From: an uncultured Oscillospiraceae bacterium
GTDB taxonomy: Bacteria > Bacillota > Clostridia > Oscillospirales > Oscillospiraceae
Assembly (NCBI GenBank): GCA_934636305.1
Contig: CAKUAM010000060.1
Location: forward strand, 1 to 11,808
Length of the DNA stretch: 11,808 bases
Reading direction: 5' to 3'
The notes beneath the pieces were generated by a model. The model searched no databases. It was not told the DNA's origin and was given only the letters and a program-made list of their open reading frames with translations. The stretch's first letter is position 1, and every line of letters begins with the position of its first letter. A program made the position numbers and the translations under genes. This document shows positions 6,426-11,808 of the stretch, piece by piece.

Positions 6426-7787
6426 ATGGCAAAGGACTTGACACAGGGAAAGCCGTTCCAAACGATTCTGGCGTTTTCCCTTCCAATTATCGGCGGGAAT
6501 CTGTTCCAGCTGTTTTATACGCTGGCGGATTCCATCATTGTGGGCCGGACGCTTGGCGCGGACGCGCTGGCTGCGGTCGGCGCGACGAGCATCATTATTT
6601 ATTTGGTTCTGTGCCTGATTCAGGGCCTCACCAGCGGCTTCGGCATCTGCCTGGGGCACCGCTTCGGCAGACGCGATACGGCGGGGATGCGGCGCAGCGT
6701 GGCCTTTTCGCTGGTTTTCTGTGCGGCGGTCAGCGTGCTGCTGACGCTCGTATGCTGACCGCTGTCCCGCCAGATCCTGCGGTGGATGAATACGCCGGAG
6801 TCGATCTATGATATGGCATATACGTACATGTTTGCGATTCTGCTCGGCACAGGTGCAACGGTATTTTACAACATGATTTCCAATATCCTGCGTGCGCTGG
6901 GCGACAGCCAGACACCGCTGGTATTTCTGATCGTTTCGTCTGTCCTGAATATTGTACTGGATCTTGTGTTTATTGTACCGCTGCAGATGGGCGTGGCCGG
7001 CGCGGCCTGGGCGACAGTTCTGAGTCAGCTTTTGTCCGCAGTGCTGTGCATGTGGCAGGGGATACGGAAGTTTGCAGTTCTGCGTCTGCGCAAAGCGGAT
7101 TTCCAGCTGACAAGGGCAGATGTGTCGGAGCATCTGCGTATTGGCTTTCCCATGGGGTTCCAGATGTCCGTCATGTGCATCGGACAGCTGGCCATGCAGG
7201 GGGCGGTAAATGCGCTGGGCGCGGCAGCCATCGCCGGGTATACGGCGGCAACAAAGGTGGATCAGATTTCCGTCCTTGTGAACAGCGCCATCGGTGTTGC
7301 CATTTCGAACTATGTTGCGCAGAATTACGGCGCGCAGCAAAAGGATCGGATCCGCGTAGGAATCCGGGATTGTCTGCTGCTGGCGACGATCCTCAATGCG
7401 GCCATGTGCGCGCTGATCCTGATGTGCCGGAATCTGGTCGTGCCGCTGTTTGTCAGCAGCCCGGATGCAGAGATCAGCCGCTGCGCAAATCGGTATTTTC
7501 TTGCGGTGGCGCCGTTTTACCCGGTGCTGGGTGTGCTTCTGACATACCGCTCCGGCATGCAGAGCATGGGCAATGGCAAAGCGCCGTTTGCCGCCTGCCT
7601 GGTGGAGCTTGTGACGCGGATCGCGGCAACGTCGCTGCTGGCGGGAAAAATCGGCTATACGGGGATCTGCCTGGCCTCCCCGCTGGCCTGGGCAGGGGCG
7701 AGCGTGTTGCTGCTGCCGGTGTATATGCATATGATCGGGAAAAAGGAACCGCACAGGAGCCAGACAGCGTCTGCCCACACGATGTGA
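6426..7787 (+). pseudogene. MATE-family multidrug efflux transporter, interrupted by in-frame TGA
   Basis: Read through codon 111, this is a complete 453-codon MATE (multi antimicrobial extrusion) protein. The first 110 residues hold the MATE opening (AFSLPIIGGNLFQLFYTLAD, 16-35, then SIIVGRTLGADALAAVG). After TGA at 6756-6758 the same frame continues PLSRQILRWMNTPE and then covers the rest of the first half and the whole second half, including RALGDSQTPL, IGFPMGFQMSV and ISNYVAQNYGAQ. Length is normal for the family and no other lesion is visible. The family exports drugs or metabolites using Na+ or H+ gradients. An ATG at 6786 could restart translation, but the product would lack the first membrane helices and has only a poor ribosome site (GGTGG). 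This is either a recent nonsense mutation or a sequence error. TGA is used as a normal stop by other genes here. The neighbouring AraC gene probably regulated it. Confidence 0.88.
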
Positions 7788-7856
7788 GCCGGAGAAGCCG
7801 TGCGTCGTTCTGCGTGCAGGAGCTGGATCGGGCGGATGAAACAAGCTTGTGCCTTC

Positions 7857-7939
7857 TTTACAACGGTGGATTTTTGTCTTATTCTATAACCAAACAAAGA
7901 TCCAAGTTAAGACGGAATCATCCGGAGGGGAACGATGTG
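7857..7939 (+). promoter_or_regulatory. promoter-like element followed by ribosome site and GTG without a clear gene
   Basis: TTTACA (7857-7862), a 17-base spacer and TATTCT (7880-7885) resemble a promoter. About 40 bases further GGAGGGG (7924-7930) precedes GTG (7937) by six bases. The frame opened there begins MNQAEKRRSDYFVITTIAG, but then runs through the brnQ terminator stem and antisense to brnQ, so only a short peptide or a remnant of a lost gene start is plausible. The rest of 7788-8009 shows nothing recognisable. Confidence 0.3.
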
Positions 7940-8009
7940 AATCAGGCGGAAAAGAGAAGATCAGACTATTTCGTCATCACAACTATTGCCGGTACAAAAC
8001 AGATAGAAA

Positions 8010-8041
8010 ACCGCCGGAGCCCCTATAAAAGCTCCGGCGGT
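8010..8041 (-). terminator. intrinsic terminator of brnQ
   Basis: ACCGCCGGAGC (8010-8020) pairs perfectly with GCTCCGGCGGT (8031-8041), an 11-bp stem with a 10-base loop. On the minus strand it is followed by TTTTCTATCTGTTTTG and lies 15 bases after the brnQ stop. There is no U-tract in the plus direction. Confidence 0.87.
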
Positions 8042-8056
8042 GCGATGGGAGAACGA

Positions 8057-9448
8057 TCAGGTGGAGGAATCCGCAGAGCCCTGCGTGGTGAGGCTGCGGA
8101 TTCTGGCACGTCTGCGCAGATGGATCGCCAGACCAATCATAAATCCGATTCCAGCAGGCAGCAGCCAGCCGAGATTCTTGTCGAAAAGCGGCAGCCAGCG
8201 GCCTGCAAAGGCGACCAGAACATCCAGATGCAGCGCCTGCTGAACGGCAAGCGGCAGCGTTTTCATGAAATCAAAGATTGCGGCAGCCCAGGTAAAGATC
8301 ATGACAGAAACGTAGATGGCGCGGTCATGGTGGAAGGACTTCCCGATGAAGGCAAGAATGATCAGGGCAATGGCCGGGGGATAAATCAGCATGAGCACGG
8401 GAATGGAGTATTCGATGATCGTACTCAGGCCGACATTGGAGATAGCGAAGGAAAACAGGGTAAAGATAATGGCCCAGATTTTGTAGGAGATCTTGCCGTG
8501 CGTCATTTTGACAAATGTTTCTGAACAGGAGGTCACGAGGCCGATGGAGGTCTTGAGGCAGGCAAAGGTGATGGTAATTGCAAGAATGATCTGGCCCACG
8601 CCACCAAAATAGTGGTTGGCAATCTGTGTCAGAGCAATGCCGCCGTTGGCAGACGTCTCAAACAGCCCGCGCGACTGCGTGCCCATGAGGATGGTGAGAA
8701 TATAAATGACCGCCATAAGAAGGCCTGTGAGAACACCGGAGCCAAGTACGTCACGCGCGACCGCGTTGTCATCGGCAACGCCCATGCGGCGGATGACATC
8801 AATGACCACAATGCCGAATGCCAGACCGGCAATGGCGTCCATGGTGCCGTAGCCCTCAATGAAGGAGGAGAAGAATGCACCAGTCTCATACCCTTCGGCA
8901 GGCTCCACCGCGGAGACGGCTGCGCCGGGATGAATCAGCGCGGCAATGACAAGCACAGCCAGGAACACGAGGAAGATCGGGTTGATGATTTTGCCGATCC
9001 AGACTGTGATCTTGCCCGGACGCAGCGAGAAGAACAGCACAAATGCAAAAAAGACAGCGGAGAAAACAAGCAGGGCCAGCGGCTGCGCGTCGGCAGAAAC
9101 CAGGGGCTCCACACCGGTCGTGAAGGAGACGGTTGCGCATCTGGGGATGGCAAACAGGGGACCGATGGTCAGATAGAGCAGGCAGGTGAAGAAAATGCCG
9201 TAACCCTTGCTGACCTTGCTGGCAAGCGTCTGCAGGCCGTCGGAATGCGTGATACCGATGGCGGCAACGCCGAAGATGGGGATGCCGACGGCGGTGATGA
9301 CAAAGCCGAGCATGGCTGGAATGACGTTCCGGCCGGCCAGCTGGCCAAGGTGAACCGGGAAGATCAGGTTGCCGGCGCCAAAGAACATGCCGAACAGGGT
9401 TGCAGCCACAAGAAGCCGCTGCTTGCGGGTGAGTTTTTCAGATATCAT
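8057..9448 (-). CDS. brnQ: branched-chain amino acid:cation symporter (BrnQ/LIVCS family)
   Basis: A 463-residue membrane protein with about 12 hydrophobic segments. The N-terminal family signature is clear: KQRLLVAATLFGMFFGAGNL (8-27), then IFPVHLGQLAG. Later markers include LTIGPLFAIPRCATVSF, FGIVVIDVIRRMG and TFACLKTSIGLVTSCSETF. The family imports leucine, isoleucine and valine with Na+ or H+. The start is ATG at 9448 with AAAGGAG (9458-9464) nine bases upstream; the frame is open 47 codons further, but that part overlaps the promoter region. The gene is transcribed away from a LysR-type regulator and preceded by a promoter overlapped by a dyad operator, so it is probably controlled by that regulator. 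Length is slightly above the usual 430-450, owing to the basic C-terminal tail. Confidence 0.94.
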   Translation of the reverse strand: MISEKLTRKQRLLVAATLFGMFFGAGNLIFPVHLGQLAGRNVIPAMLGFVITAVGIPIFGVAAIGITHSDGLQTLASKVSKGYGIFFTCLLYLTIGPLFAIPRCATVSFTTGVEPLVSADAQPLALLVFSAVFFAFVLFFSLRPGKITVWIGKIINPIFLVFLAVLVIAALIHPGAAVSAVEPAEGYETGAFFSSFIEGYGTMDAIAGLAFGIVVIDVIRRMGVADDNAVARDVLGSGVLTGLLMAVIYILTILMGTQSRGLFETSANGGIALTQIANHYFGGVGQIILAITITFACLKTSIGLVTSCSETFVKMTHGKISYKIWAIIFTLFSFAISNVGLSTIIEYSIPVLMLIYPPAIALIILAFIGKSFHHDRAIYVSVMIFTWAAAIFDFMKTLPLAVQQALHLDVLVAFAGRWLPLFDKNLGWLLPAGIGFMIGLAIHLRRRARIRSLTTQGSADSST

Positions 9449-9492
9449 GGAAATCAACTCCTTTATGTATGCACCTATCGTACAGCATGGGC

Positions 9493-9520
9493 TTGAAAAA
9501 ATGAAACGCGTGATTATAAT
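9493..9520 (+). promoter_or_regulatory. lysR promoter
   Basis: TTGAAA (9493-9498), a 16-base spacer and TATAAT (9515-9520). The predicted start near 9527 falls at the left arm of the dyad operator, so a bound regulator would block its own transcription. The -10 box overlaps the brnQ -10 on the other strand (9513-9518) through the palindromic ATTATAAT. Confidence 0.68.
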
Positions 9521-9541
9521 GGTTATATGACACTTTGTAAT
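9513..9541 (-). promoter_or_regulatory. brnQ promoter
   Basis: On the minus strand: ATTACA (9541-9536, 4/6 to the -35 consensus), a 17-base spacer and a perfect TATAAT (9518-9513). The -35 box lies in the centre of the dyad operator, the usual place for LysR-type control of a divergent target. Confidence 0.68.
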
Positions 9542-9554
9542 ACCCTGTGTCATA
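9526..9554. promoter_or_regulatory. dyad operator for the LysR-type regulator
   Basis: TATGACAC (9526-9533) and GTGTCATA (9547-9554) are perfect 8-base inverted arms with 13 bases between them, in the size class of LysR-type recognition sites. It covers the brnQ -35 and the lysR start region. Assignment to the neighbouring LysR protein is by position. Confidence 0.72.
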
Positions 9555-9578
9555 CACAAGCAGAGAGAAAGGAACACT

Positions 9579-10454
9579 ATGGACAGCAAAAAGCTTGAGA
9601 TTCTGATGACGGCGGTGGACCTTGGCAGCTTTTCAAAGGCGTCGGAGGTCGTTGGCTATACGCAGTCGGGCCTGACGCACCTGGTCGACAGCCTGGAGCG
9701 CGAAATCGGCCTGACGCTTGTGCAGCGCAACCACAGCGGCATTTCGCTCACAAAGGAGGGCGAGACCCTGATGCCGACCATCCGGGAATTTCTGCGTGCG
9801 AACGCGAAGCTGGAAAACCAGATTGCAGCCATTACAGAAAAGAAAACGCAGACGATCCGTGTGGCCGCCTACGCAAGCATCGCCATGCACTGGATGCCGG
9901 AGATCCTGTATCGGTTCCGCCGCGTCTGCCCGGACGTGGATGTGGATCTGCGGACGGTCGACCATGAGCTTGAGCCGTTTGAACTGCTTGAAAAATGGCG
10001 TACCGATGTTATTTTTGCGGCCCGACAGAGCGGCTTTGCCTGCGACTGGACACCGCTGCATGACGATAAGATGTATGCGATCCTGCCTGCGGAGTATCCG
10101 ACGCAGGGGAGAGATTATTTTCCGATTGAGGAATTTGAGGGGAAGGAATTTCTGATGCCGTATGGCAGGTTCGATATCGATGTGCGCGCGGCGTTCGAAA
10201 AAAACGGCGTCAAGCCGGTGATCCGCCCCTGCCATGTGGATGATGAGACGGTCATCCGCATGGTAGGGAAGGGGCTTGGGATTTCCATGATGGCGGAAAT
10301 GATGATCCGCGGGAAGCTGAATGGCGTGCGGACGCTGCCGATCCAGCCGGTGGCAAGCCGGGAGCTTGGCATGGGGATGCATGCGCAGGCGCATATGACA
10401 GAGGCGATTGCGCAGCTGCGCGACTGCGTGCTGGAATTTATACAAGAGCTTTGA
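9579..10454 (+). CDS. LysR-family transcriptional regulator
   Basis: A 291-residue regulator of normal family length. Residues 1-60 form the winged helix-turn-helix: AVDLGSFSKASEVVGYTQSG (12-31), then LTHLVDSLEREIGLTLVQRN. A linker helix (about 62-88) connects to a two-lobed periplasmic-binding-protein-like effector domain (about 92-291). The start is ATG at 9579 after GAAAGGA. It is divergent from brnQ with 130 bases between starts, sharing overlapping promoters and a dyad operator, so control of brnQ and autorepression are likely. The ligand could be a branched-chain amino acid, but nothing in the sequence proves that. The gene is followed by an A/T-rich inverted repeat at 10464-10514 that may end transcription. 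Confidence 0.93.
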   Translation: MDSKKLEILMTAVDLGSFSKASEVVGYTQSGLTHLVDSLEREIGLTLVQRNHSGISLTKEGETLMPTIREFLRANAKLENQIAAITEKKTQTIRVAAYASIAMHWMPEILYRFRRVCPDVDVDLRTVDHELEPFELLEKWRTDVIFAARQSGFACDWTPLHDDKMYAILPAEYPTQGRDYFPIEEFEGKEFLMPYGRFDIDVRAAFEKNGVKPVIRPCHVDDETVIRMVGKGLGISMMAEMMIRGKLNGVRTLPIQPVASRELGMGMHAQAHMTEAIAQLRDCVLEFIQEL

Positions 10455-10463
10455 ATAATGATG

Positions 10464-10514
10464 TTTTTCAATATTTTCTTTTTTGATTCGGTAAAAAAGA
10501 AAGTATTGAGAAAA
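10464..10514 (+). terminator. A/T-rich inverted repeat after lysR
   Basis: The T-rich arm 10464-10484 is nearly complementary to the A-rich arm 10493-10514 (about 20 pairs with one offset and one mismatch) around an 8-base loop GATTCGGT. It starts 9 bases after the lysR stop. Almost no G-C pairs, so it is an atypical terminator at best. Confidence 0.45.
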
Positions 10515-10526
10515 GAAAAAAGACGG

Positions 10527-10552
10527 CCGGGGGGATTTCGAATTTCCCCCGG
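10527..10552. repeat. G/C-rich inverted repeat (hairpin 2 of the cluster)
   Basis: CCGGGGG (10527-10533) pairs with CCCCCGG (10546-10552) around a 12-base centre that contains the self-complementary ATTTCGAAT. No U-tract follows on either strand. Confidence 0.6.
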
Positions 10553-10557
10553 ACCCT

Positions 10558-10604
10558 CGTCGGAATCAAAGCTTCCGAAACGAAGCCTTGCGCAGCAAGA
10601 CTTC
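10558..10604. repeat. two adjacent hairpins (3 and 4 of the cluster)
   Basis: CGT-CGGAA (10558-10565) pairs with TTCCG-AA-ACG (10573-10582). Directly next, GAAG-C-CTTGC (10582-10591), loop GCA, then GCAAG-A-CTTC (10595-10604), i.e. nine pairs with one C-A mismatch. No coding potential. Confidence 0.5.
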
Positions 10605-10630
10605 TTATTCTGGCGCTTTGTTCCTCCTCT

Positions 10631-10680
10631 TGCGATGCAGACCGCAGGCTGGGTCTGCATCGCAGAAACCGCTTTGGTTT
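10631..10680. repeat. perfect 13-bp hairpin plus small hairpin (5 and 6 of the cluster)
   Basis: TGCGATGCAGACC (10631-10643) pairs perfectly with GGTCTGCATCGCA (10652-10664), 8-base loop. It is followed at once by AAACC (10666-10670) and GGTTT (10676-10680), then TTCTT. On the plus strand this could act as a terminator, but there is no recognisable gene just upstream. Confidence 0.6.
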
Positions 10681-10718
10681 TCTTGGATCTTTCCCGCGCT
10701 GCCTGAAAGACCTAGGCG

Positions 10719-10760
10719 AATCCGTACTGCGTAACAGATTTTGTTAGTAGTACGGATTTT
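10719..10760 (+). terminator. terminator-like hairpin (7 of the cluster)
   Basis: AATCCGTACT (10719-10728) pairs perfectly with AGTACGGATT (10749-10758); inside, TAACA (10732-10736) pairs with TGTTA (10742-10746). A TTTT run ends the right arm on the plus strand only. If it is a terminator, some plus-strand transcript must reach this point. Confidence 0.55.
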
Positions 10761-10927
10761 CTGCACCTATGAAACCGCAACTGCTGTCAGATCTGATTCC
10801 GAAATGACGGGCGGCGCGTAGTGAGATATGGTAAGGTGTGTTGGTGCGATATGAGGTCTATCATATATGGTTGTCACCTAAAATCAGATGCAGCATGCAC
10901 CAAACGTAACCTAGCGCCCCTTTTCTT
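10761..10927. other. non-coding stretch with one nested inverted repeat
   Basis: No frame of useful length or composition was seen. TTGGTGC (10841-10847) pairs with GCACCAA (10897-10903), and inside it ATATGA (10849-10854) pairs with TCATAT (10861-10866). The 63-base fold has a 7-bp outer stem, but lacks tRNA D and T-arm features. Together with the hairpins from 10464 this makes about 520 bases (10455-10975) without a convincing gene. Confidence 0.45.
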
Positions 10928-10960
10928 CCCCATCTTTTCCGGCAAGGCGAAAAGATGGGG
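10928..10960. repeat. perfect 12-bp inverted repeat downstream of the toxin cassette
   Basis: CCCCATCTTTTC (10928-10939) and GAAAAGATGGGG (10949-10960) with a 9-base loop. It lies 15 bases after the stop of the 80-residue gene on the minus strand. No U-tract follows on the minus strand, so it would be a processing or stabilising stem rather than a classic terminator. Confidence 0.6.
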
Positions 10961-10975
10961 CCGCCGGAGGCATAA

Positions 10976-11218
10976 CTAAGTCGAAAATTTCAGAGATATC
11001 ACGTTCAGTATACCTTCGAACACGAGTTTGCCGATAGAAATGAGATAATCCATATCGGAGCGGAGCTGCCGATAGGAAATACCATGTGCTTCCTGCATAC
11101 AAATGTGGATGACTTCATCATCCGTGGTATAGGCGTCGCCATTCCGGAAGTGCTGGTCGAGGGAGTGCAGGATATACGCTCCGCGCGCCTTGTGCTCATA
11201 ATTAAAATACCGTCGCAT
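10976..11218 (-). CDS. 80-residue protein of unknown function, probably truncated by a frameshift
   Basis: The start is ATG at 11218, 14 bases after the toxin stop, with a very strong GGGAGGTG ribosome site, so it is translated from the toxin mRNA. The product opens MRRYFNYEHKARGAYILHSL and continues as a compact, charged, probably helical domain with ISYRQLRSDMDYLISIGKL (47-65) resembling the second half of a winged helix. I do not recognise the family. After residue 68-69 the sequence changes to ILNVISLKFST and stops. In the next frame, from 11015, a more protein-like tail begins RYTERDISEIFDLVMPPAAP and runs to a stop at 10911, which suggests a one-base indel that removed the original C-terminus. 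It is not an obvious antitoxin. Confidence 0.6.
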   Translation of the reverse strand: MRRYFNYEHKARGAYILHSLDQHFRNGDAYTTDDEVIHICMQEAHGISYRQLRSDMDYLISIGKLVFEGILNVISLKFST

Positions 11219-11231
11219 ATTCACACCTCCC

Positions 11232-11645
11232 TCAAGCTGCCGGGCACAGGAGGCTGACCAGGCCGAGCTGAACTGCCAAACCGTACTCAACTGCCTTGAT
11301 GGTGAACGGATTCGTGATTTGACCGAGCTTCTTAATCATCCTGCCTTTGTCCAGAGAGTGAATCTGCTCGCAGAGCGCAATACTGCTGCACGTTAGACCG
11401 GGATTGGAAATAAACACGTGAGTCGGCAGTTGACCCTTTTTGCGGTTGGAGGTCAGAGGAATCACCGTAACAGCCGGGCTGTTTTCGTTCGCCGCGTCGT
11501 TGCTAATAACGATAGCAGGACGGACTCCATACTGCACGTGTGTGTCGTCACTGGGCTTCGGAAGGTCAACGAGCCAGAGTTCCAATCTGGTACAGCCGAC
11601 ACCAGCTGCGGTCATGGGTTTCTGCGGAAATTGAATGGTTTTCAT
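11232..11645 (-). CDS. type II toxin, PemK/MazF-family endoribonuclease
   Basis: A 137-residue toxin of the PemK/MazF fold, which cleaves single-stranded mRNA at short sequence motifs to stop translation. Family blocks: RLELWLVDLP (20-29), QYGVRPAIVISND (38-50), SPAVTVIPLTS (56-66), LPTHVFI (73-79), SSIALCEQIHSLDKGRM (87-103), then VEYGLAVQLGL (119-129). R42 and T65 correspond to the catalytic Arg and Thr of MazF. The start at 11645 lacks a strong ribosome site; ATG at 11615 (residue 11), close to the conserved domain, is an alternative. Promoter-like boxes lie just upstream (11670-11697). A partial gene precedes it and the 80-residue gene follows; no MazE-like antitoxin is recognisable, so the partner may be the truncated upstream gene, the downstream gene, or absent. 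Confidence 0.9.
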   Translation of the reverse strand: MKTIQFPQKPMTAAGVGCTRLELWLVDLPKPSDDTHVQYGVRPAIVISNDAANENSPAVTVIPLTSNRKKGQLPTHVFISNPGLTCSSIALCEQIHSLDKGRMIKKLGQITNPFTIKAVEYGLAVQLGLVSLLCPAA

Positions 11646-11669
11646 TTTGGATACTCATAATCAACAAAT

Positions 11670-11697
11670 ATCATAATGCAAAATTGAACAATATCAA
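11670..11697 (-). promoter_or_regulatory. promoter of the MazF-like gene
   Basis: On the minus strand: TTGATA (11697-11692, 5/6), a 16-base spacer and TATGAT (11675-11670, 5/6). The predicted start near 11663 gives a very short leader to the ATG at 11645, or about 48 bases to the ATG at 11615. The toxin may therefore be made separately from the upstream gene. Confidence 0.55.
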
Positions 11698-11709
11698 TAA
11701 AAGCTCAGT

Positions 11710-11808
11710 TTACTGTTCTTGAATCACAGGAATTTGACAACGCGCATCAAAATCCATCTGGCACAGTGCATGAAGACGAGATTTGCCAAGGATGTTTTCT
11801 GCCAAAAA
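11710..11808 (-). CDS. C-terminal end of an unidentified gene (partial, cut by the window edge)
   Basis: Reading in from the right edge on the minus strand, one frame is open for 32 codons to TAA (11712-11710): it starts FLAENILGKSRLHALCQ and ends with CQIPVIQEQ. Composition is protein-like. A second frame is open for 27 codons, but its product is less natural. It lies on the same strand as the MazF-like gene with a 64-base gap holding a promoter. Not recognised; its position immediately before the toxin is where an antitoxin is normally found, but this tail does not look like a typical MazE C-terminus. Confidence 0.4.
   Translation of the reverse strand, partial: FLAENILGKSRLHALCQMDFDARCQIPVIQEQ

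Noticed and set aside
6756..6790. Selenocysteine recoding of the TGA in the MATE gene
   Set aside because: Only a weak 4-bp CCGC/GCGG fold follows, without a clear bacterial SECIS apical loop, and MATE transporters are not known selenoproteins.
6366..8524. Two 492-codon open frames overlapping the MATE and brnQ genes (minus 6366-7844 and plus 7046-8524)
   Set aside because: Both are out-of-frame readings of clearly recognisable transporter genes, with low-complexity, His/Arg/Gln-rich products.
10841..10903. tRNA-like fold with a 7-bp outer stem
   Set aside because: Only 63 bases, with no T-arm GGTTCGA-type sequence, no D-arm and no plausible anticodon arm.

Overview
The window looks like a chromosomal segment of a G+C-rich, Gram-positive-type Firmicute, most likely a gut clostridium of the Oscillospirales type. 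This is an inference from the gene set: a SpoIVFB-like M50 protease, an ECF vitamin transporter subunit, FtsK/SpoIIIE and UppP. It is supported by strong GGAGG-type ribosome binding sites, G/C-rich third codon positions and intrinsic terminators. No rRNA, tRNA, CRISPR array or insertion sequence was seen.

Layout. At 1-640 a short M50 intramembrane protease (+) converges, across a perfect bidirectional terminator, on an ECF transporter S component (-, 642-1238). Positions 1239-1639 are non-coding and hold the best candidate for something new: a roughly 160-nt rod of five nested helices (1469-1628), with a sigma-A-like promoter placed to start transcription at the outer helix. It is a putative structured RNA, possibly 6S-like. 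Next, on the minus strand, comes a tight uppP-ftsK operon (5198 to 1640): cell-wall lipid carrier recycling followed by the chromosome translocase. An AraC-type regulator (-, 5498-6385, TTG start) is divergent from a MATE efflux gene (+, 6426-7787) that an in-frame TGA interrupts at codon 111. A BrnQ-type branched-chain amino acid symporter (-, 8057-9448) is divergent from a LysR-type regulator (+, 9579-10454). Their two promoters share overlapping -10 boxes, and a clear TATGACAC/GTGTCATA dyad sits beside them, so the LysR protein probably controls both genes.

From 10455 the character changes. About 520 bases carry no convincing gene but hold a dense series of inverted repeats. An accessory-looking minus-strand cassette follows: a truncated gene entering from the right edge, a PemK/MazF-family toxin with its own promoter, and an 80-residue unknown protein whose end appears frame-shifted. 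No MazE-like antitoxin is recognisable inside the window. This part may be the edge of a mobile or formerly mobile element.

The most useful follow-ups are the putative rod RNA, the interrupted MATE gene, the shared brnQ/lysR control region and the hairpin cluster next to the toxin cassette.
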